Below are positions 1-8,858 of a stretch of 64,000 bases of DNA, piece by piece (positions within the stretch are counted from its first letter, which is position 1; each line of letters begins with the position of its first letter). The notes below the pieces were generated by a model, which did not search any database, was not told the DNA's origin, and worked only from the letters and a program-made list of their open reading frames with translations. The translations under genes were made by a program, and so were the position numbers. Source of the stretch: Chitinophagales bacterium (GTDB lineage Bacteria; Bacteroidota; Bacteroidia; Chitinophagales; Chitinophagaceae); the NCBI GenBank assembly GCA_017303395.1, contig JAFLBN010000006.1, forward strand, positions 146,513 through 210,512. Direction: 5' to 3'.

Positions 1-3000
1 GTGGTACCAGTATGGCATGCCCGGGTGTAGCAGGAGGACTGGCACTTTTGTCTGAAAGGTATAAGCAAATAAACGGTAATGTAAATGCACCTGCGAATAT
101 CTTAAAGGCCTTGATACTGAATACATCTACAGATATTGGTAATCCTGGGCCCGACTATACATTTGGTTTTGGTTTTATGAATGTTGCCAAAGCCATAAAT
201 GCATTGAATAATAATCAGTACATATCAGGTTCAGTAAACAATGGGGGGCAAATAACATACAATGTAAATGTACCACCCAATACAGCGCAACTAAAGGTGA
301 TGTTATTGTGGTTTGACGAACCTGCAAGTACAGCATCAACCAAACAGTTGGTAAACGACTTGGACGTAATAGTAACCACACCTGCCTCAGTCATTCACAA
401 ACCTCTTATTTTAGATGCAACACCTGCTAATATTCTGAAAAATGCTGTAGAAGGAGATGATAGGCTAAATAATACGGAACAGATAGTCATCAACAATCCG
501 CAGGCAGGTAACTATGTGGTTACCATAAAAGGGTTCAACGTACCATCGGCAAGTCAGGATTTTATCCTTACTTATGATTTTATTGAGCAAGGGGTTAAAT
601 TAACATATCCTACTGCAGGTGCACAAGTTGCGGCAGGCGACAGTCTCCGGATTTATTGGGATGCATCTGAAAGTACTAATACACAGCGCATAGAGTATTC
701 CACTGACGGTGGCAGCAACTGGCAGCAAATTGTTAATAATATTGATGCCTCACAAAGGTATTACACTTGGTTTGTACCTGTTGGTATTAGCAGTGGTAGG
801 TGCATAATGAGAGTAGTAAGAAATGTGACGAATGAACAAAGTAGTAGCGGCTTGTTTGTAATTAATCCGATGCCTGTAGTATCACTCGCGGCTATACAAT
901 GCCCTGAGTATATAAATATACAATGGCAAGCAATTCCTAATGCATCGGCCTATGAGGTAATGCGGAAAATAGGCACTGCAATGGTTGTTACAGATACGGT
1001 AACTACAACAGAGTATGTTTACGGAGGGTTAGCACCTGATAGTATTTACTATGTTGCAGTAAGGCCTATAATAGATGGGATGAGTGGATATCGCAGCCTT
1101 GCTGCAAAACGTATGCCCAATGACGGAGATTGTACCGGGAGTATTTCCGACGGAGATATTTCTGTAAGAAAAATTGATAACCCTGTATCAGGCAGGCTAT
1201 TGACGAGTAACGCACTTACCAATAAAGAAGAATTGACTATAGCATTGCGCAATCTGGATGACATGCCGGTAGCTTCTTTCAGAGTCGGGTATAGTATTAA
1301 CGGCGGTGCATGGAAATCAAAAGACTTTAATATTACATTGCCCGCAAACAACATTACACCTGTGAAAGTAGATACCGTTGATTTGTCTGCAGCCGGGCAG
1401 TATAAGCTTGTATTGGCTATTCAAAATTTATCTGTAACTGACCCTCGGAGTATTAATGATACCATTACAACTATTGTTCGTCAATTGAATAACCCTGCGG
1501 TTAATCTCAATACTGTTGTTGAAGAAAACTTTGAAAGCTGGCCAATTATTGACACACAACTACCAATATTTGGTGTTAGCCCCGACGAACGTTGGGACTA
1601 CAGTAATGCAAATGATACTTGCCGAATGAGGAGTTTTGTGAAAAAAGACATCACAATATCAGGCAACAGATCTGTTAGTTTAGACGCGTCTATACATTCA
1701 TTGAATAATCACAGAAATACGTTGACAGGCACGTACAATCTAGCTAATCACAATGCCAACAATGATGAAGTTCGGTATGAGTTTGATTATATATTGCACG
1801 GCTATACACCTGACGATGATAGCAATGCTGTGTATGTAAGAGGGGATGATACTAAATCATGGGTTCGTCTAATGTCATACGACGTTAAACTGGCAGGAAC
1901 AGGTAAAACCGGTAAATCAGGCTCGTTATCTGTTACAGATGCATTGCTTGGTGCTAGCCAAAATTTTAGCACCAGCAGTCAGGTGATGTTTATGCAGAAT
2001 GATCTGTCGCTTATCAGTAAACAAAACTTTGGAAGAGGTGTCACAATAGATAACGTGAAAATTTATACTGTACAGAATGATATACAGTTGATAGCTGTTG
2101 TATCTCCAATAGTATCTGAATGTGGATTAACAGGCCCGCAATCGTTGACTGTGAAAATAAGAAACGGAGTGAACCAACAACTTAATAATGTACAGCTATA
2201 TTATTCACTAGATAACGGAACAGTAGTAAATGAAACATTGACTTCCATAAATGGTAAACAAACAATGAACTACACGTTTAGTAACAAGATAGATTTGACT
2301 AAAAATGGCAGGCATGTGTTGGATATATGGTTGTCTGTTGATGGAGATACATATTTGCTTAATGACAGTTTACTGAAGTACGAATTCTATAATCAGCCAT
2401 TAATTAAGACATATCCTTATATAGATGACTTTGAGGCTTCAAATGGTGGTTGGTATGCAAATGGTATAGACAATTCATGGAGCTATGGAGTAATAGCATC
2501 ACCTAAAATAAATAAGGCAGCTAGTGGCATAAATGGTTGGAAAACCAATCTTACAGGTATTTATAACGACTATGAGCAGTCATATTTGTATTCACCTTGC
2601 TTTGATTTATCTGCATTACAAAATCCGACTTTCAGGTTCAAGCGAGCTGTTGATATAGAAAACTGTGGTGCTGTATTTTGCGATGGTGCATTTATGGAAT
2701 ATAGTATAAATGGAACTGAATGGCAAAAACTTGGTACATGGAGTGAGGGTAGTAACTGGTACAATGATACCCTCTATAATATGTGGTCTATAGAGAACAG
2801 CGTAAAGTGGCAGACATCATCTATCCCTTTGCCCAAAAAGGAATCAACATTGCGCCTGAGGTACCATTTCACATCAGACATGGGGGCCGAGCGTGAGGGT
2901 ATAGCTGTAGATGATGTAGAGGTTTTTGATGATCTACCTAAAGTAGTTGAAAACAATTTGTTGAATGTAGTACCTAATCCTACCAAGGATGGTAAAGTAA

Positions 3001-3206
3001 CAATAGACTGGACAGCACACGGAGGTACTGTAATGGAATTGACGATATTCAATATTGTTGGTAATAAAGTATATGAAGCTAAAGCTACCGCCAAAGAGGG
3101 GCGTAACTATACTACTTTGCAAACACCGAATTTTCAACCTGGTGTTTACCTCTATCACATCATGGTAGGCGATAAAAAGTACACCAGAAAGATTGTGTAT
3201 TTGTAA
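1..3206 (+). CDS. Subtilisin-family (S8) serine protease, C-terminal part, with T9SS sorting domain
   Basis: The gene is cut by the window edge: the frame is open to base 3 and begins inside the S8 active-site motif GTSMACPGVAGG, so the catalytic serine is visible but the Asp and His are outside. Counting from the Met at base 12, a beta-rich region resembling a proprotein-convertase P domain follows (about 65-190), then a fibronectin III-like segment (about 290-370), a jelly-roll/MAM-like region (about 810-970) and a C-terminal type IX sorting domain (NVVPNPTKDGKVTI, ending GVYLYHI...KIVYL). This is the plan of secreted or surface-anchored Bacteroidota proteases. It is inferred to degrade extracellular protein. 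Its stop lies 1 nt from the stop of the convergent reductase gene. Confidence 0.9.
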   Translation, partial: GTSMACPGVAGGLALLSERYKQINGNVNAPANILKALILNTSTDIGNPGPDYTFGFGFMNVAKAINALNNNQYISGSVNNGGQITYNVNVPPNTAQLKVMLLWFDEPASTASTKQLVNDLDVIVTTPASVIHKPLILDATPANILKNAVEGDDRLNNTEQIVINNPQAGNYVVTIKGFNVPSASQDFILTYDFIEQGVKLTYPTAGAQVAAGDSLRIYWDASESTNTQRIEYSTDGGSNWQQIVNNIDASQRYYTWFVPVGISSGRCIMRVVRNVTNEQSSSGLFVINPMPVVSLAAIQCPEYINIQWQAIPNASAYEVMRKIGTAMVVTDTVTTTEYVYGGLAPDSIYYVAVRPIIDGMSGYRSLAAKRMPNDGDCTGSISDGDISVRKIDNPVSGRLLTSNALTNKEELTIALRNLDDMPVASFRVGYSINGGAWKSKDFNITLPANNITPVKVDTVDLSAAGQYKLVLAIQNLSVTDPRSINDTITTIVRQLNNPAVNLNTVVEENFESWPIIDTQLPIFGVSPDERWDYSNANDTCRMRSFVKKDITISGNRSVSLDASIHSLNNHRNTLTGTYNLANHNANNDEVRYEFDYILHGYTPDDDSNAVYVRGDDTKSWVRLMSYDVKLAGTGKTGKSGSLSVTDALLGASQNFSTSSQVMFMQNDLSLISKQNFGRGVTIDNVKIYTVQNDIQLIAVVSPIVSECGLTGPQSLTVKIRNGVNQQLNNVQLYYSLDNGTVVNETLTSINGKQTMNYTFSNKIDLTKNGRHVLDIWLSVDGDTYLLNDSLLKYEFYNQPLIKTYPYIDDFEASNGGWYANGIDNSWSYGVIASPKINKAASGINGWKTNLTGIYNDYEQSYLYSPCFDLSALQNPTFRFKRAVDIENCGAVFCDGAFMEYSINGTEWQKLGTWSEGSNWYNDTLYNMWSIENSVKWQTSSIPLPKKESTLRLRYHFTSDMGAEREGIAVDDVEVFDDLPKVVENNLLNVVPNPTKDGKVTIDWTAHGGTVMELTIFNIVGNKVYEAKATAKEGRNYTTLQTPNFQPGVYLYHIMVGDKKYTRKIVYL

Positions 3207-3207
3207 G

Positions 3208-4464
3208 TTATCTGTTGAATAATATATTCAGATAGAATGACGGCTTACGAAGCTTATCTCGCAGATCCATATCTGTAAACATACAACTGATGGTATCACT
3301 GAGCGATTTGCTCTTATTGGCTTTGTTAACTACAAAGTTGAACAGCCACGGGAAGCGACACAGACGTTGCAGGGTAGAGCTGATTTTCAGTTCATCGCCA
3401 AGACGTTTGTATAGTACATCATCGTATTCTGTTTTCAGGAAGCTACGGTTATACTTACCGTCTTTCAGTGCTTTCTCAGCGGCATAGGCTGCCAGCATTC
3501 CACTATACAGTGCATTGCCTATACCTTCTCCACTAAAAGGATCTACAAGGCTTGCGGCATCGCCCGTAAGCATAAAGTTATCTCCTGATACAGGAAGTTG
3601 TTCCATGCCCATTGGTAGCCCCCAACCTTGTATTTTATCAACCAACGCAGCATTAGCAAAGCGTGGGCTGATGTCAGGATTGGTTTTGATGGCATGCAAC
3701 ATTTGCTCGCGTAGATTTATTTTTTTCTTTCGGATAACATCTGACAATATACCTACACCAACATTTGCCATGCCATTCGGCATAGGGAATATCCATAGAT
3801 AACCCGGGAGCATTTCGGGTAAGAAATGCAACTCTATAAAATTCTCTTTATTAAGACCTGTTATGCCTGTATAATATGCTCTTAGTCCAACAGCGTATGC
3901 TTTAGCAGATGAGTGTTCTGTAAGCAGTGTTTTGCGGGTAATGCCTTTGTCTCCGTCTGCGCCGATAATCAGTGGAGCAGTTACTTCTACTGTTTCGTTA
4001 TCTTTTACAAATACTACAGTAATAGTATTGTTGTTGTTTCTTTTAATCTCTTTGATATCCGAACCCTGATAGATAGTATTGTATTGCGACGGCAGTTTCT
4101 CGAACAGGAAGTTGTCGAAAACCATACGTGGGGTAGTAAAACCGGGAGCTTGTTCGTCAGGTTTACGATTGGGATTGTAAGGTATATTCAGCGACTTGCC
4201 ATTTGGTGCAACGAATATTATGCCGTGACTTGGCGTAAACTTATCGGCCTGTTTGAATACTTCCTCCAACCATTGCGGGTTTGCTTTGCGCATTACAAAT
4301 GCAGTCTTACCACTACATGCATCACCGCACACCTTGTCTCTGGGAAAAACTGCCTTGTCTATAATAATGTGTGGGATGCCAGCCTGTGTAAGGTATATAG
4401 AAGTGCCTGCACCTGCTGGTCCTGCACCTATTATTATTACTTTGGTTTCCAGTTTAGTAGTCAT
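3208..4464 (-). CDS. Geranylgeranyl reductase-family FAD-dependent oxidoreductase
   Basis: A 418-residue flavoprotein. The N-terminus has an FAD-binding Rossmann motif (GAGPAG, residues 13-18). Next comes the family signature RDKVCGDACSGK (two cysteines near 46 and 50), and a second FAD motif, GDAASLVDPFSGEGIG, lies near residue 300. Relatives reduce isoprenoid chains of quinones, lipids or pigments, or oxidise aromatic compounds; the substrate here cannot be read from the sequence. It stands alone, between a convergent protease gene and a divergent padR. A TAnnTTTG element lies about 20 nt before its ATG. The fold is clear, the substrate unknown. Confidence 0.85.
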   Translation of the reverse strand: MTTKLETKVIIIGAGPAGAGTSIYLTQAGIPHIIIDKAVFPRDKVCGDACSGKTAFVMRKANPQWLEEVFKQADKFTPSHGIIFVAPNGKSLNIPYNPNRKPDEQAPGFTTPRMVFDNFLFEKLPSQYNTIYQGSDIKEIKRNNNNTITVVFVKDNETVEVTAPLIIGADGDKGITRKTLLTEHSSAKAYAVGLRAYYTGITGLNKENFIELHFLPEMLPGYLWIFPMPNGMANVGVGILSDVIRKKKINLREQMLHAIKTNPDISPRFANAALVDKIQGWGLPMGMEQLPVSGDNFMLTGDAASLVDPFSGEGIGNALYSGMLAAYAAEKALKDGKYNRSFLKTEYDDVLYKRLGDELKISSTLQRLCRFPWLFNFVVNKANKSKSLSDTISCMFTDMDLRDKLRKPSFYLNILFNR

Positions 4465-4482
4465 TAGCTATATCAAGATGGG

Positions 4483-4490
4483 CAAATTTA
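4483..4490 (-). promoter_or_regulatory. -7 promoter element for the reductase gene
   Basis: The minus strand reads TAAATTTG, a match to the Bacteroidota -7 consensus TAnnTTTG, 18 nt upstream of the ATG at 4464. No convincing -33 TTG is seen at the usual spacing. Confidence 0.45.
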
Positions 4491-4509
4491 GTGTTTAAAA
4501 AGCAGGAGT

Positions 4510-4541
4510 TTTGGAAAATAAAAACAACATGCCTAAATTTG
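4510..4541 (+). promoter_or_regulatory. Promoter of the padR operon
   Basis: TTTG (4510-4513), a 20-nt spacer and TAAATTTG (4534-4541) match the Bacteroidota -33/-7 promoter in both sequence and spacing. The predicted transcript starts about 35 nt before the padR ATG and runs through the palindrome at 4553-4567. Confidence 0.65.
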
Positions 4542-4567
4542 TTATGTATATGCCTAATTAAATTAGG
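4529..4567 (+). promoter_or_regulatory. Putative PadR operator: direct repeat plus palindrome
   Basis: ATGCCTAA occurs at 4529-4536 and again at 4550-4557, exactly 21 bp apart (two helical turns). The second copy opens a perfect palindrome, CCTAATT-A-AATTAGG (4553-4567). The first copy overlaps the -7 element and the palindrome sits just downstream of the expected transcription start, so a bound protein would block transcription. Autoregulation by the adjacent PadR protein is inferred. Confidence 0.55.
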
Positions 4568-4579
4568 TGTGATTTCAAG

Positions 4580-4918
4580 ATGGAACAAAATCAGGTAGTA
4601 AAGGGCAGTCTTACAACAATTATAATGAAGCTATTAGAAGACAATGGCAGGATGTATGGTTATGAGATGACCAAAGCCGTAAAGGAAATAACTGCTAACA
4701 AAATGAATATCACCGAGGCCGCGTTGTACCCGGCACTGCACAAGTTGGTAGCAGATGATATACTGACTACTACTACAGAGATGGTAGATGGTAGAATGCG
4801 TAAGTACTATACCCTTACGAAAAAAGGAAAGAAAGAAACAGCTAATAAAATAAGCGCATTACAGGAAGCGCTCGATTCTGTTCAATTAATTCTAAACCCG
4901 AAGATTGCAAATGGATAA
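4580..4918 (+). CDS. PadR-family transcriptional regulator
   Basis: A 112-residue protein spanning the PadR winged-helix domain. It has the typical pattern of an initial helix, GRMYGYEM, then ITEAALYPALHKLVADD as recognition region and GRMRKYYTLTKKG as wing, followed by a short dimerisation helix. PadR proteins usually repress their own operon and a membrane or efflux partner in response to stress or small molecules. The next gene, a membrane protein, overlaps it by 8 nt, so the two are translationally coupled. A matching promoter and palindrome lie directly upstream. Family assignment is secure; the inducer is unknown. Confidence 0.93.
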   Translation: MEQNQVVKGSLTTIIMKLLEDNGRMYGYEMTKAVKEITANKMNITEAALYPALHKLVADDILTTTTEMVDGRMRKYYTLTKKGKKETANKISALQEALDSVQLILNPKIANG

Positions 4919-5624
4919 AATGAAATTATCACAGGAACAATTAAAAGAGCTCAGGTACTTCATCTACAAACGTGGCTTCAGAGAGCCAGAAGTAATGATG
5001 GAAATACTGGATCACTTTGCTTGCAAAGTAGAAGATAAGCTAAGTGCAAAGCCCGGAATGAGCCTTGAAGAAGCGATGAAGGAAGCACACAATGAATTTG
5101 GCTATAACGGCTTTTATAGCATCAAAGCATCGCTTGATGTATTTACCAGAAAGAGATACAAAAATGTGTACTGGGCACAGGTAAAAGCTGTTCTGAAAAA
5201 TATACCTGTTATGTTGTTATTAGCGGCTCTAGGATATGGAATATACACTGCTTCTGTGTGGGCGTTTGTAAACAAGAAAACTGATTGGATGTTTGATGAG
5301 AATGTCGTCGGTATCAGCTTTTGGTTAATAATGCTTATTGCGGAGTTGTATAAGTTACAGCGTATCAACAAGAATTTGAAAAAAAGCTACCACATACATA
5401 TAGCTAAGATGGCAGTTGTTTTTGCACCCTATGCACTTTGGTTGTTTTTACCAACACGTATGACAGATTCTCCTAAACGAATTCTTTTCAGTTCGCTGGT
5501 TATAGCATTGATAGCTGTGTGGTATATAATACATTACATCGCTTCTTGGAAGCTGCTAAAAACAGCACAAAAAGACTACGAAGAATTCAAGTCATTTCAT
5601 CCAAACGAAAATCCCCTCGCATAG
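4911..5624 (+). CDS. PadR-coupled membrane protein, unknown function
   Basis: About 237 residues from the ATG at 4911, which overlaps the end of padR as ATGGATAA; a TTG two codons earlier is less likely. Residues 1-70 form a soluble helical region (EVMMEILDHFACKVEDKL, then EEAMKEAHNEFG) like the 'permease prefix' domain often paired with PadR regulators. Four or so hydrophobic segments follow (about 100-120, 130-150, 165-185, 195-215). No transporter or enzyme motif is visible. By analogy with other PadR pairs it is probably the controlled target, perhaps a sensor of envelope state. The stop codon lies in the loop of a terminator hairpin. Confidence 0.75.
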   Translation: MDKMKLSQEQLKELRYFIYKRGFREPEVMMEILDHFACKVEDKLSAKPGMSLEEAMKEAHNEFGYNGFYSIKASLDVFTRKRYKNVYWAQVKAVLKNIPVMLLLAALGYGIYTASVWAFVNKKTDWMFDENVVGISFWLIMLIAELYKLQRINKNLKKSYHIHIAKMAVVFAPYALWLFLPTRMTDSPKRILFSSLVIALIAVWYIIHYIASWKLLKTAQKDYEEFKSFHPNENPLA

Positions 5625-5639
5625 CAAGGGGATTTTTTT
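5608..5639. terminator. Intrinsic terminator between convergent genes
   Basis: The inverted repeat AAAATCCCCT / AGGGGATTTT encloses a 9-nt loop that holds the upstream gene's stop codon, and is followed by a T run (5633-5639). The left arm supplies a short A tract, so it may also act on the minus strand for pdhB. Confidence 0.85.
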
Positions 5640-5660
5640 ATTTCAAAAGTATTGCGTGGG

Positions 5661-6647
5661 CTACTTAGCCATGTACATCACTTCTTTTACCAGTTTGACA
5701 GTGCGCGCTACATCCGGTAGATATGCAGCTACCAGATTTGGTGCATAGTGCATATTTGTATCTGCAGATGTGATGCGGCGAATAGGAGCATCCAGATAAT
5801 CGAATGCTTCTTTTTGTACACGATAGCTTATTTCCGAAGATACAGAAGCAAACGGCCATTGTTCTTCAACAATTACAAGCCTGTTTGTTTTCTTAACAGA
5901 TTCTACGATAGTATGCCAGTCCAGTGGGCGGATAGTACGTAGGTCTATCACCTCTGCACTGATGCCTTCTTTAGCAAGTTCTTCTGCAGCACCAAGCGCT
6001 ACTTTCATCATTTTGTTGAAAGAAACGATTGTAACATCTGTACCCGCACGTTTGATGTCTGCTTTACCTATTGGTATCAGGTATTCTTCTTCAGGTACTT
6101 CACCTTCATCACCATACATTACTTCGCTTTCCATGAAGACAACAGGGTCTTCATCACGGATTGCAGATTTCAGCAAGCCTTTTGCATCGTATGGGTTAGA
6201 AACAGAAATTACTTTCAAGCCGGGGATATTAGCATACCAGCTCTCAAATGCCTGAGAGTGCTGAGCACCCAACTGACCTGCAGAACCGTTAGGGCCACGG
6301 AAAACGATAGGACAGCTAAATTGACCGCCGCTCATTGATACCATTTTAGCAGCGTGGTTCAGTATCTGATCCAACGCCAATACAGCAAAGTTCCATGTCA
6401 TGAACTCTACGATAGGGCGTGTGCCGTTTGTAGATGCACCCACAGCTATGGCTGCAAAACCAAGCTCTGCAATAGGTGTATCTAAAATGCGGCGCGGACC
6501 AAATTCATCCAACATACCCTGACTCACTTTATATGCGCCATTGTATTGTGCTACTTCTTCACCCATCAGAAAAATGCTGTCGTCACGACGCATTTCTTCC
6601 TGCATTGCTTCCCTTAGTGCCTGCCTGAATGAGATTATGCGGCTCAT
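5661..6647 (-). CDS. pdhB: Pyruvate dehydrogenase E1 component, beta subunit
   Basis: A 328-residue protein of the usual E1-beta length. With the alpha subunit it binds thiamine diphosphate and decarboxylates pyruvate, passing the acetyl group to the E2 lipoyl domain. Seen here: the N-terminal pyrimidine-binding domain with DTPIAELGF (Glu61 is the expected cofactor-activating Glu), the GPNGSAGQLGAQHSQ segment that contacts the alpha subunit, and a C-terminal transketolase domain (about 200-320). The alpha-subunit gene is not in the window. The gene stands alone on the minus strand, ending near a hairpin shared with the PadR operon. A 2-oxoisovalerate dehydrogenase beta subunit is the main alternative, but the match to PdhB is better. 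Confidence 0.92.
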   Translation of the reverse strand: MSRIISFRQALREAMQEEMRRDDSIFLMGEEVAQYNGAYKVSQGMLDEFGPRRILDTPIAELGFAAIAVGASTNGTRPIVEFMTWNFAVLALDQILNHAAKMVSMSGGQFSCPIVFRGPNGSAGQLGAQHSQAFESWYANIPGLKVISVSNPYDAKGLLKSAIRDEDPVVFMESEVMYGDEGEVPEEEYLIPIGKADIKRAGTDVTIVSFNKMMKVALGAAEELAKEGISAEVIDLRTIRPLDWHTIVESVKKTNRLVIVEEQWPFASVSSEISYRVQKEAFDYLDAPIRRITSADTNMHYAPNLVAAYLPDVARTVKLVKEVMYMAK

Positions 6648-6712
6648 AAATATCTTACTTGGTTTAATTTGTTCTAGTTCAAAAATGGTTGGTAAAGATA
6701 GTGATTCAGGGG

Positions 6713-7240
6713 TTATTTCTTGCTTGCAGGTTTAAAAGAAACGGTGCTTGTACCACCATTGTCCGTAAACTTCAGTTTCAATGCTTCTTTGGTAAGCTCT
6801 AAAACCTCCATTTTAATGGCTGTAGCTGCTTCGGACTTTTTGGACTCCTCCAGTGTCAGGTATTTACCTTCTTTGTCAATCGACCATTTAACGGTATCAA
6901 CCTGACCGCTGAAGTCCATTATTGCAGTGCCCTTTTTATCGAAGTTGAATATGGTATTTTCAACAGAGTGTTGTTGCATAGACTTGTAGTCTTTCAACTG
7001 TGCCTTTAATGATTCTCGGGCACTATCTACATTGCTGAAACCATATATTGCAATATTGGCTTCTGCATCACCTGCTTTGCCAAACGTATCCAAAAACCTT
7101 TCCTGTTCTGCAAAAAAAGAATCCTGCTGTGGGTTGTCAACTTTCACAGCCTGCCATTTGCCCGCAATCATATCTTCTTTGCTTTGGCTGCATGCAGCTA
7201 AAGCAATAGGTAATGCAATGAGTAATATGCTCTTTTTCAT
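6713..7240 (-). CDS. Lipocalin-like lipoprotein, unknown function
   Basis: A 175-residue protein with a lipoprotein signal peptide (MKKSILLIALPIALAAC, lipid-carrying Cys17). The mature part starts with IAGKWQAVKVD, the kind of opening strand found in small lipocalin-like barrels. Helices lie at about 40-95, and beta strands with DTVKWSIDKEGKYLTL and LKLKFTDNGGTSTVSF follow to the end. This pattern of 'W...V...' then residual-variance strands is common in Bacteroidota lipoproteins of unknown role. It ends 65 nt before pdhB and begins 9 nt after the DUF4476 gene, so it probably shares a transcript with that gene. No function can be named. Confidence 0.75.
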   Translation of the reverse strand: MKKSILLIALPIALAACSQSKEDMIAGKWQAVKVDNPQQDSFFAEQERFLDTFGKAGDAEANIAIYGFSNVDSARESLKAQLKDYKSMQQHSVENTIFNFDKKGTAIMDFSGQVDTVKWSIDKEGKYLTLEESKKSEAATAIKMEVLELTKEALKLKFTDNGGTSTVSFKPASKK

Positions 7241-7249
7241 GTTCTGTTA

Positions 7250-8215
7250 TTATGGAAGGATAAGCCTGAAATAGCCTTTCCATTCTTGTGTTGTTAATAA
7301 GCTTTCCAGCGCAGGAAACTTTGCCTGATCTGTAACCCGCGAGTATACTTTCTTCAGGAAAGTATAACGCTCAGGATCATTTTTAAGTGTACGTGCCAGT
7401 ATGCGTGCCTGGTTGGTAGTGAAGCAATTGTCTTCTGTTTTATCAAGCAGGTATTTCAGGCGATTATTATCAGATTTGTCATTGGCTTTTTTCTGAATGG
7501 CTTCAAACAAATCTAAATCAATAGCTTTAGGACAATCGCTGTTAGGTATGGCAACTTGTCCTTTATATTGGTCGTTAGTTCTTACAGTGGCCGTATTGGT
7601 GGCTTTCTGGTTATTATCTATTTCAAAATCTACAAACTCAGGCCCGTTCACCTGCTTAGTATTTACAACAGGCGGACTGTTTTCAAGATTGTTAGTCTGT
7701 TCGGTGTAGGATGTATTGGTAGTATTATTGCCTGTTTGTTCTACTTGTTCTTCACCTTCCACAGCTTTCAATTGGGCTATATTGGTTACTTTTTGTTCCG
7801 GTTGAGGGTAGGCTGGTTTGTATTCTTTTACAGGTTTTATTCCCTGTACTTTATCGTCTTCTATACTGTTGCCAGAAGGCAGGTAAAACTGTTCCTGCAG
7901 ATCATAAAGAGAAAATTCATCGTTTTTTCTGGTAAGCAGAAAACCTCTGCAACCATTTTCAGGTACCTGTATGGTAAATGTTTGCGCAGGATATATGTTT
8001 TGCTGAAAAAGTATTTGAACTTTTACTGGGCCGGGCGCTAGTTGAGAAATGATACAATAGTTTTTGCCGTAGCGGGGCATCATTTCATCTTCAAACTTTA
8101 CATAAAAAGGCGTTTGTTTATCGCCCTGTATGTAAACATAAGAGAAACTATTGGCAAAGGTGTTGCCAGCCAACAGTAGCAATAGGAGCGATATGTATGT
8201 ATAGAGGTGTCTCAA
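7250..8215 (-). CDS. DUF4476 domain-containing secreted protein
   Basis: A 321-residue exported protein. The start appears to be TTG at 8215: no in-frame ATG precedes the signal peptide (YISLLLLLLAGNTFANS). An N-terminal beta domain (about 23-115) binds no recognisable ligand. A low-complexity Asn/Thr/Gln-rich linker follows (about 150-220). The C-terminal DUF4476 domain (about 230-321) shows the family pattern of paired helices, with CFTTNQARILARTLKND and YSRVTDQAKFPALESLL. DUF4476 proteins are widespread in Bacteroidota with no known function. The gene begins 8 nt after the biotin carrier gene, so co-transcription is likely. Confidence 0.82.
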   Translation of the reverse strand: MRHLYTYISLLLLLLAGNTFANSFSYVYIQGDKQTPFYVKFEDEMMPRYGKNYCIISQLAPGPVKVQILFQQNIYPAQTFTIQVPENGCRGFLLTRKNDEFSLYDLQEQFYLPSGNSIEDDKVQGIKPVKEYKPAYPQPEQKVTNIAQLKAVEGEEQVEQTGNNTTNTSYTEQTNNLENSPPVVNTKQVNGPEFVDFEIDNNQKATNTATVRTNDQYKGQVAIPNSDCPKAIDLDLFEAIQKKANDKSDNNRLKYLLDKTEDNCFTTNQARILARTLKNDPERYTFLKKVYSRVTDQAKFPALESLLTTQEWKGYFRLILP

Positions 8216-8223
8216 TGTGTTTT

Positions 8224-8724
8224 TTATTCCAGTTCTATTAGTATGGTACCTTTTTCTACAGCGGTACGTTCGTTTATTTTGATAGCTTTTACGGTAGCAG
8301 TGCCTGTTGCTTTCAATACGTTTTCCATCTTCATGGCTTCCAATATCAGCAGGCCATCGCCTTTATTTATCTGTTGCCCCGGTTCTACCAATACTTTTAA
8401 TATCATACCAGGCATTGGTGCTTTTACAGGCTCTATTTTTTGCATAGCCTTAAGGTCAAGACCCATGCTGCTCAGTAATTGGTCAATTGGTTCTTTGATG
8501 GCTACTGTATATGGCTGACCATCAATTTTCAACACCAGTTCCTTTGCTTTCGTATCTACTTTTTCAACAGTTGCAGTGTAGCTTTTATTGTCGAGCAACA
8601 CGCTTATCAAGCCATTGGGCTGAACTTGAATATCCAAAGCAGCAGGTGAGTCATTTATCATCCATAGGCCATCTACCTGCTCAACTGTGAAGTTGCTTTT
8701 ATTATTGATAGTTGTCTGTAGCAT
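8224..8724 (-). CDS. Biotin carboxyl carrier protein
   Basis: About 166 residues from the ATG at 8724. The TTG at 8736 lies inside the promoter element and is rejected. The C-terminal biotinyl domain (about 98-166) has the biotinylation motif EAMKMEN with Lys132 as acceptor. Before it stands APMPGMILKVLVEPGQ, the conserved first strand. The N-terminal part is a beta domain like the BT domain of acyl-CoA carboxylase carrier subunits. In Bacteroidota such stand-alone carriers serve propionyl-CoA or acetyl-CoA carboxylase; the carboxylase and transferase subunits are not in the window. Downstream genes look unrelated to carboxylation. Confidence 0.9.
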   Translation of the reverse strand: MLQTTINNKSNFTVEQVDGLWMINDSPAALDIQVQPNGLISVLLDNKSYTATVEKVDTKAKELVLKIDGQPYTVAIKEPIDQLLSSMGLDLKAMQKIEPVKAPMPGMILKVLVEPGQQINKGDGLLILEAMKMENVLKATGTATVKAIKINERTAVEKGTILIELE

Positions 8725-8733
8725 ATCGAGTCG

Positions 8734-8741
8734 CAAAAATA
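8734..8741 (-). promoter_or_regulatory. -7 promoter element for the biotin carrier gene
   Basis: The minus strand reads TATTTTTG, fitting TAnnTTTG, 10 nt before the ATG at 8724. A -33 box is not evident. It supports the ATG start over the TTG at 8736. Confidence 0.45.
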
Positions 8742-8858
8742 ATCAATAAACGTTGGCTAACTGCATTTTCTGAATATAAATAAGCTGCTATTTTACCCTG
8801 TTTGGGGGGTAATAAGACAGCTTTTAAACACTATTTTAGCGTGTAATTAACGTTTTTA

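Noticed and set aside
12-14. ATG at base 12 as the true start of the protease
   Set aside because: The preceding codons G-T-S belong to the S8 active-site motif, so the gene is truncated by the window edge.
3913-4467. A 184-codon open frame on the plus strand opposite the reductase gene
   Set aside because: The minus strand encodes a full flavoprotein with FAD motifs; the plus frame has no recognisable domain and is Cys/Tyr-rich as expected of an antisense shadow.
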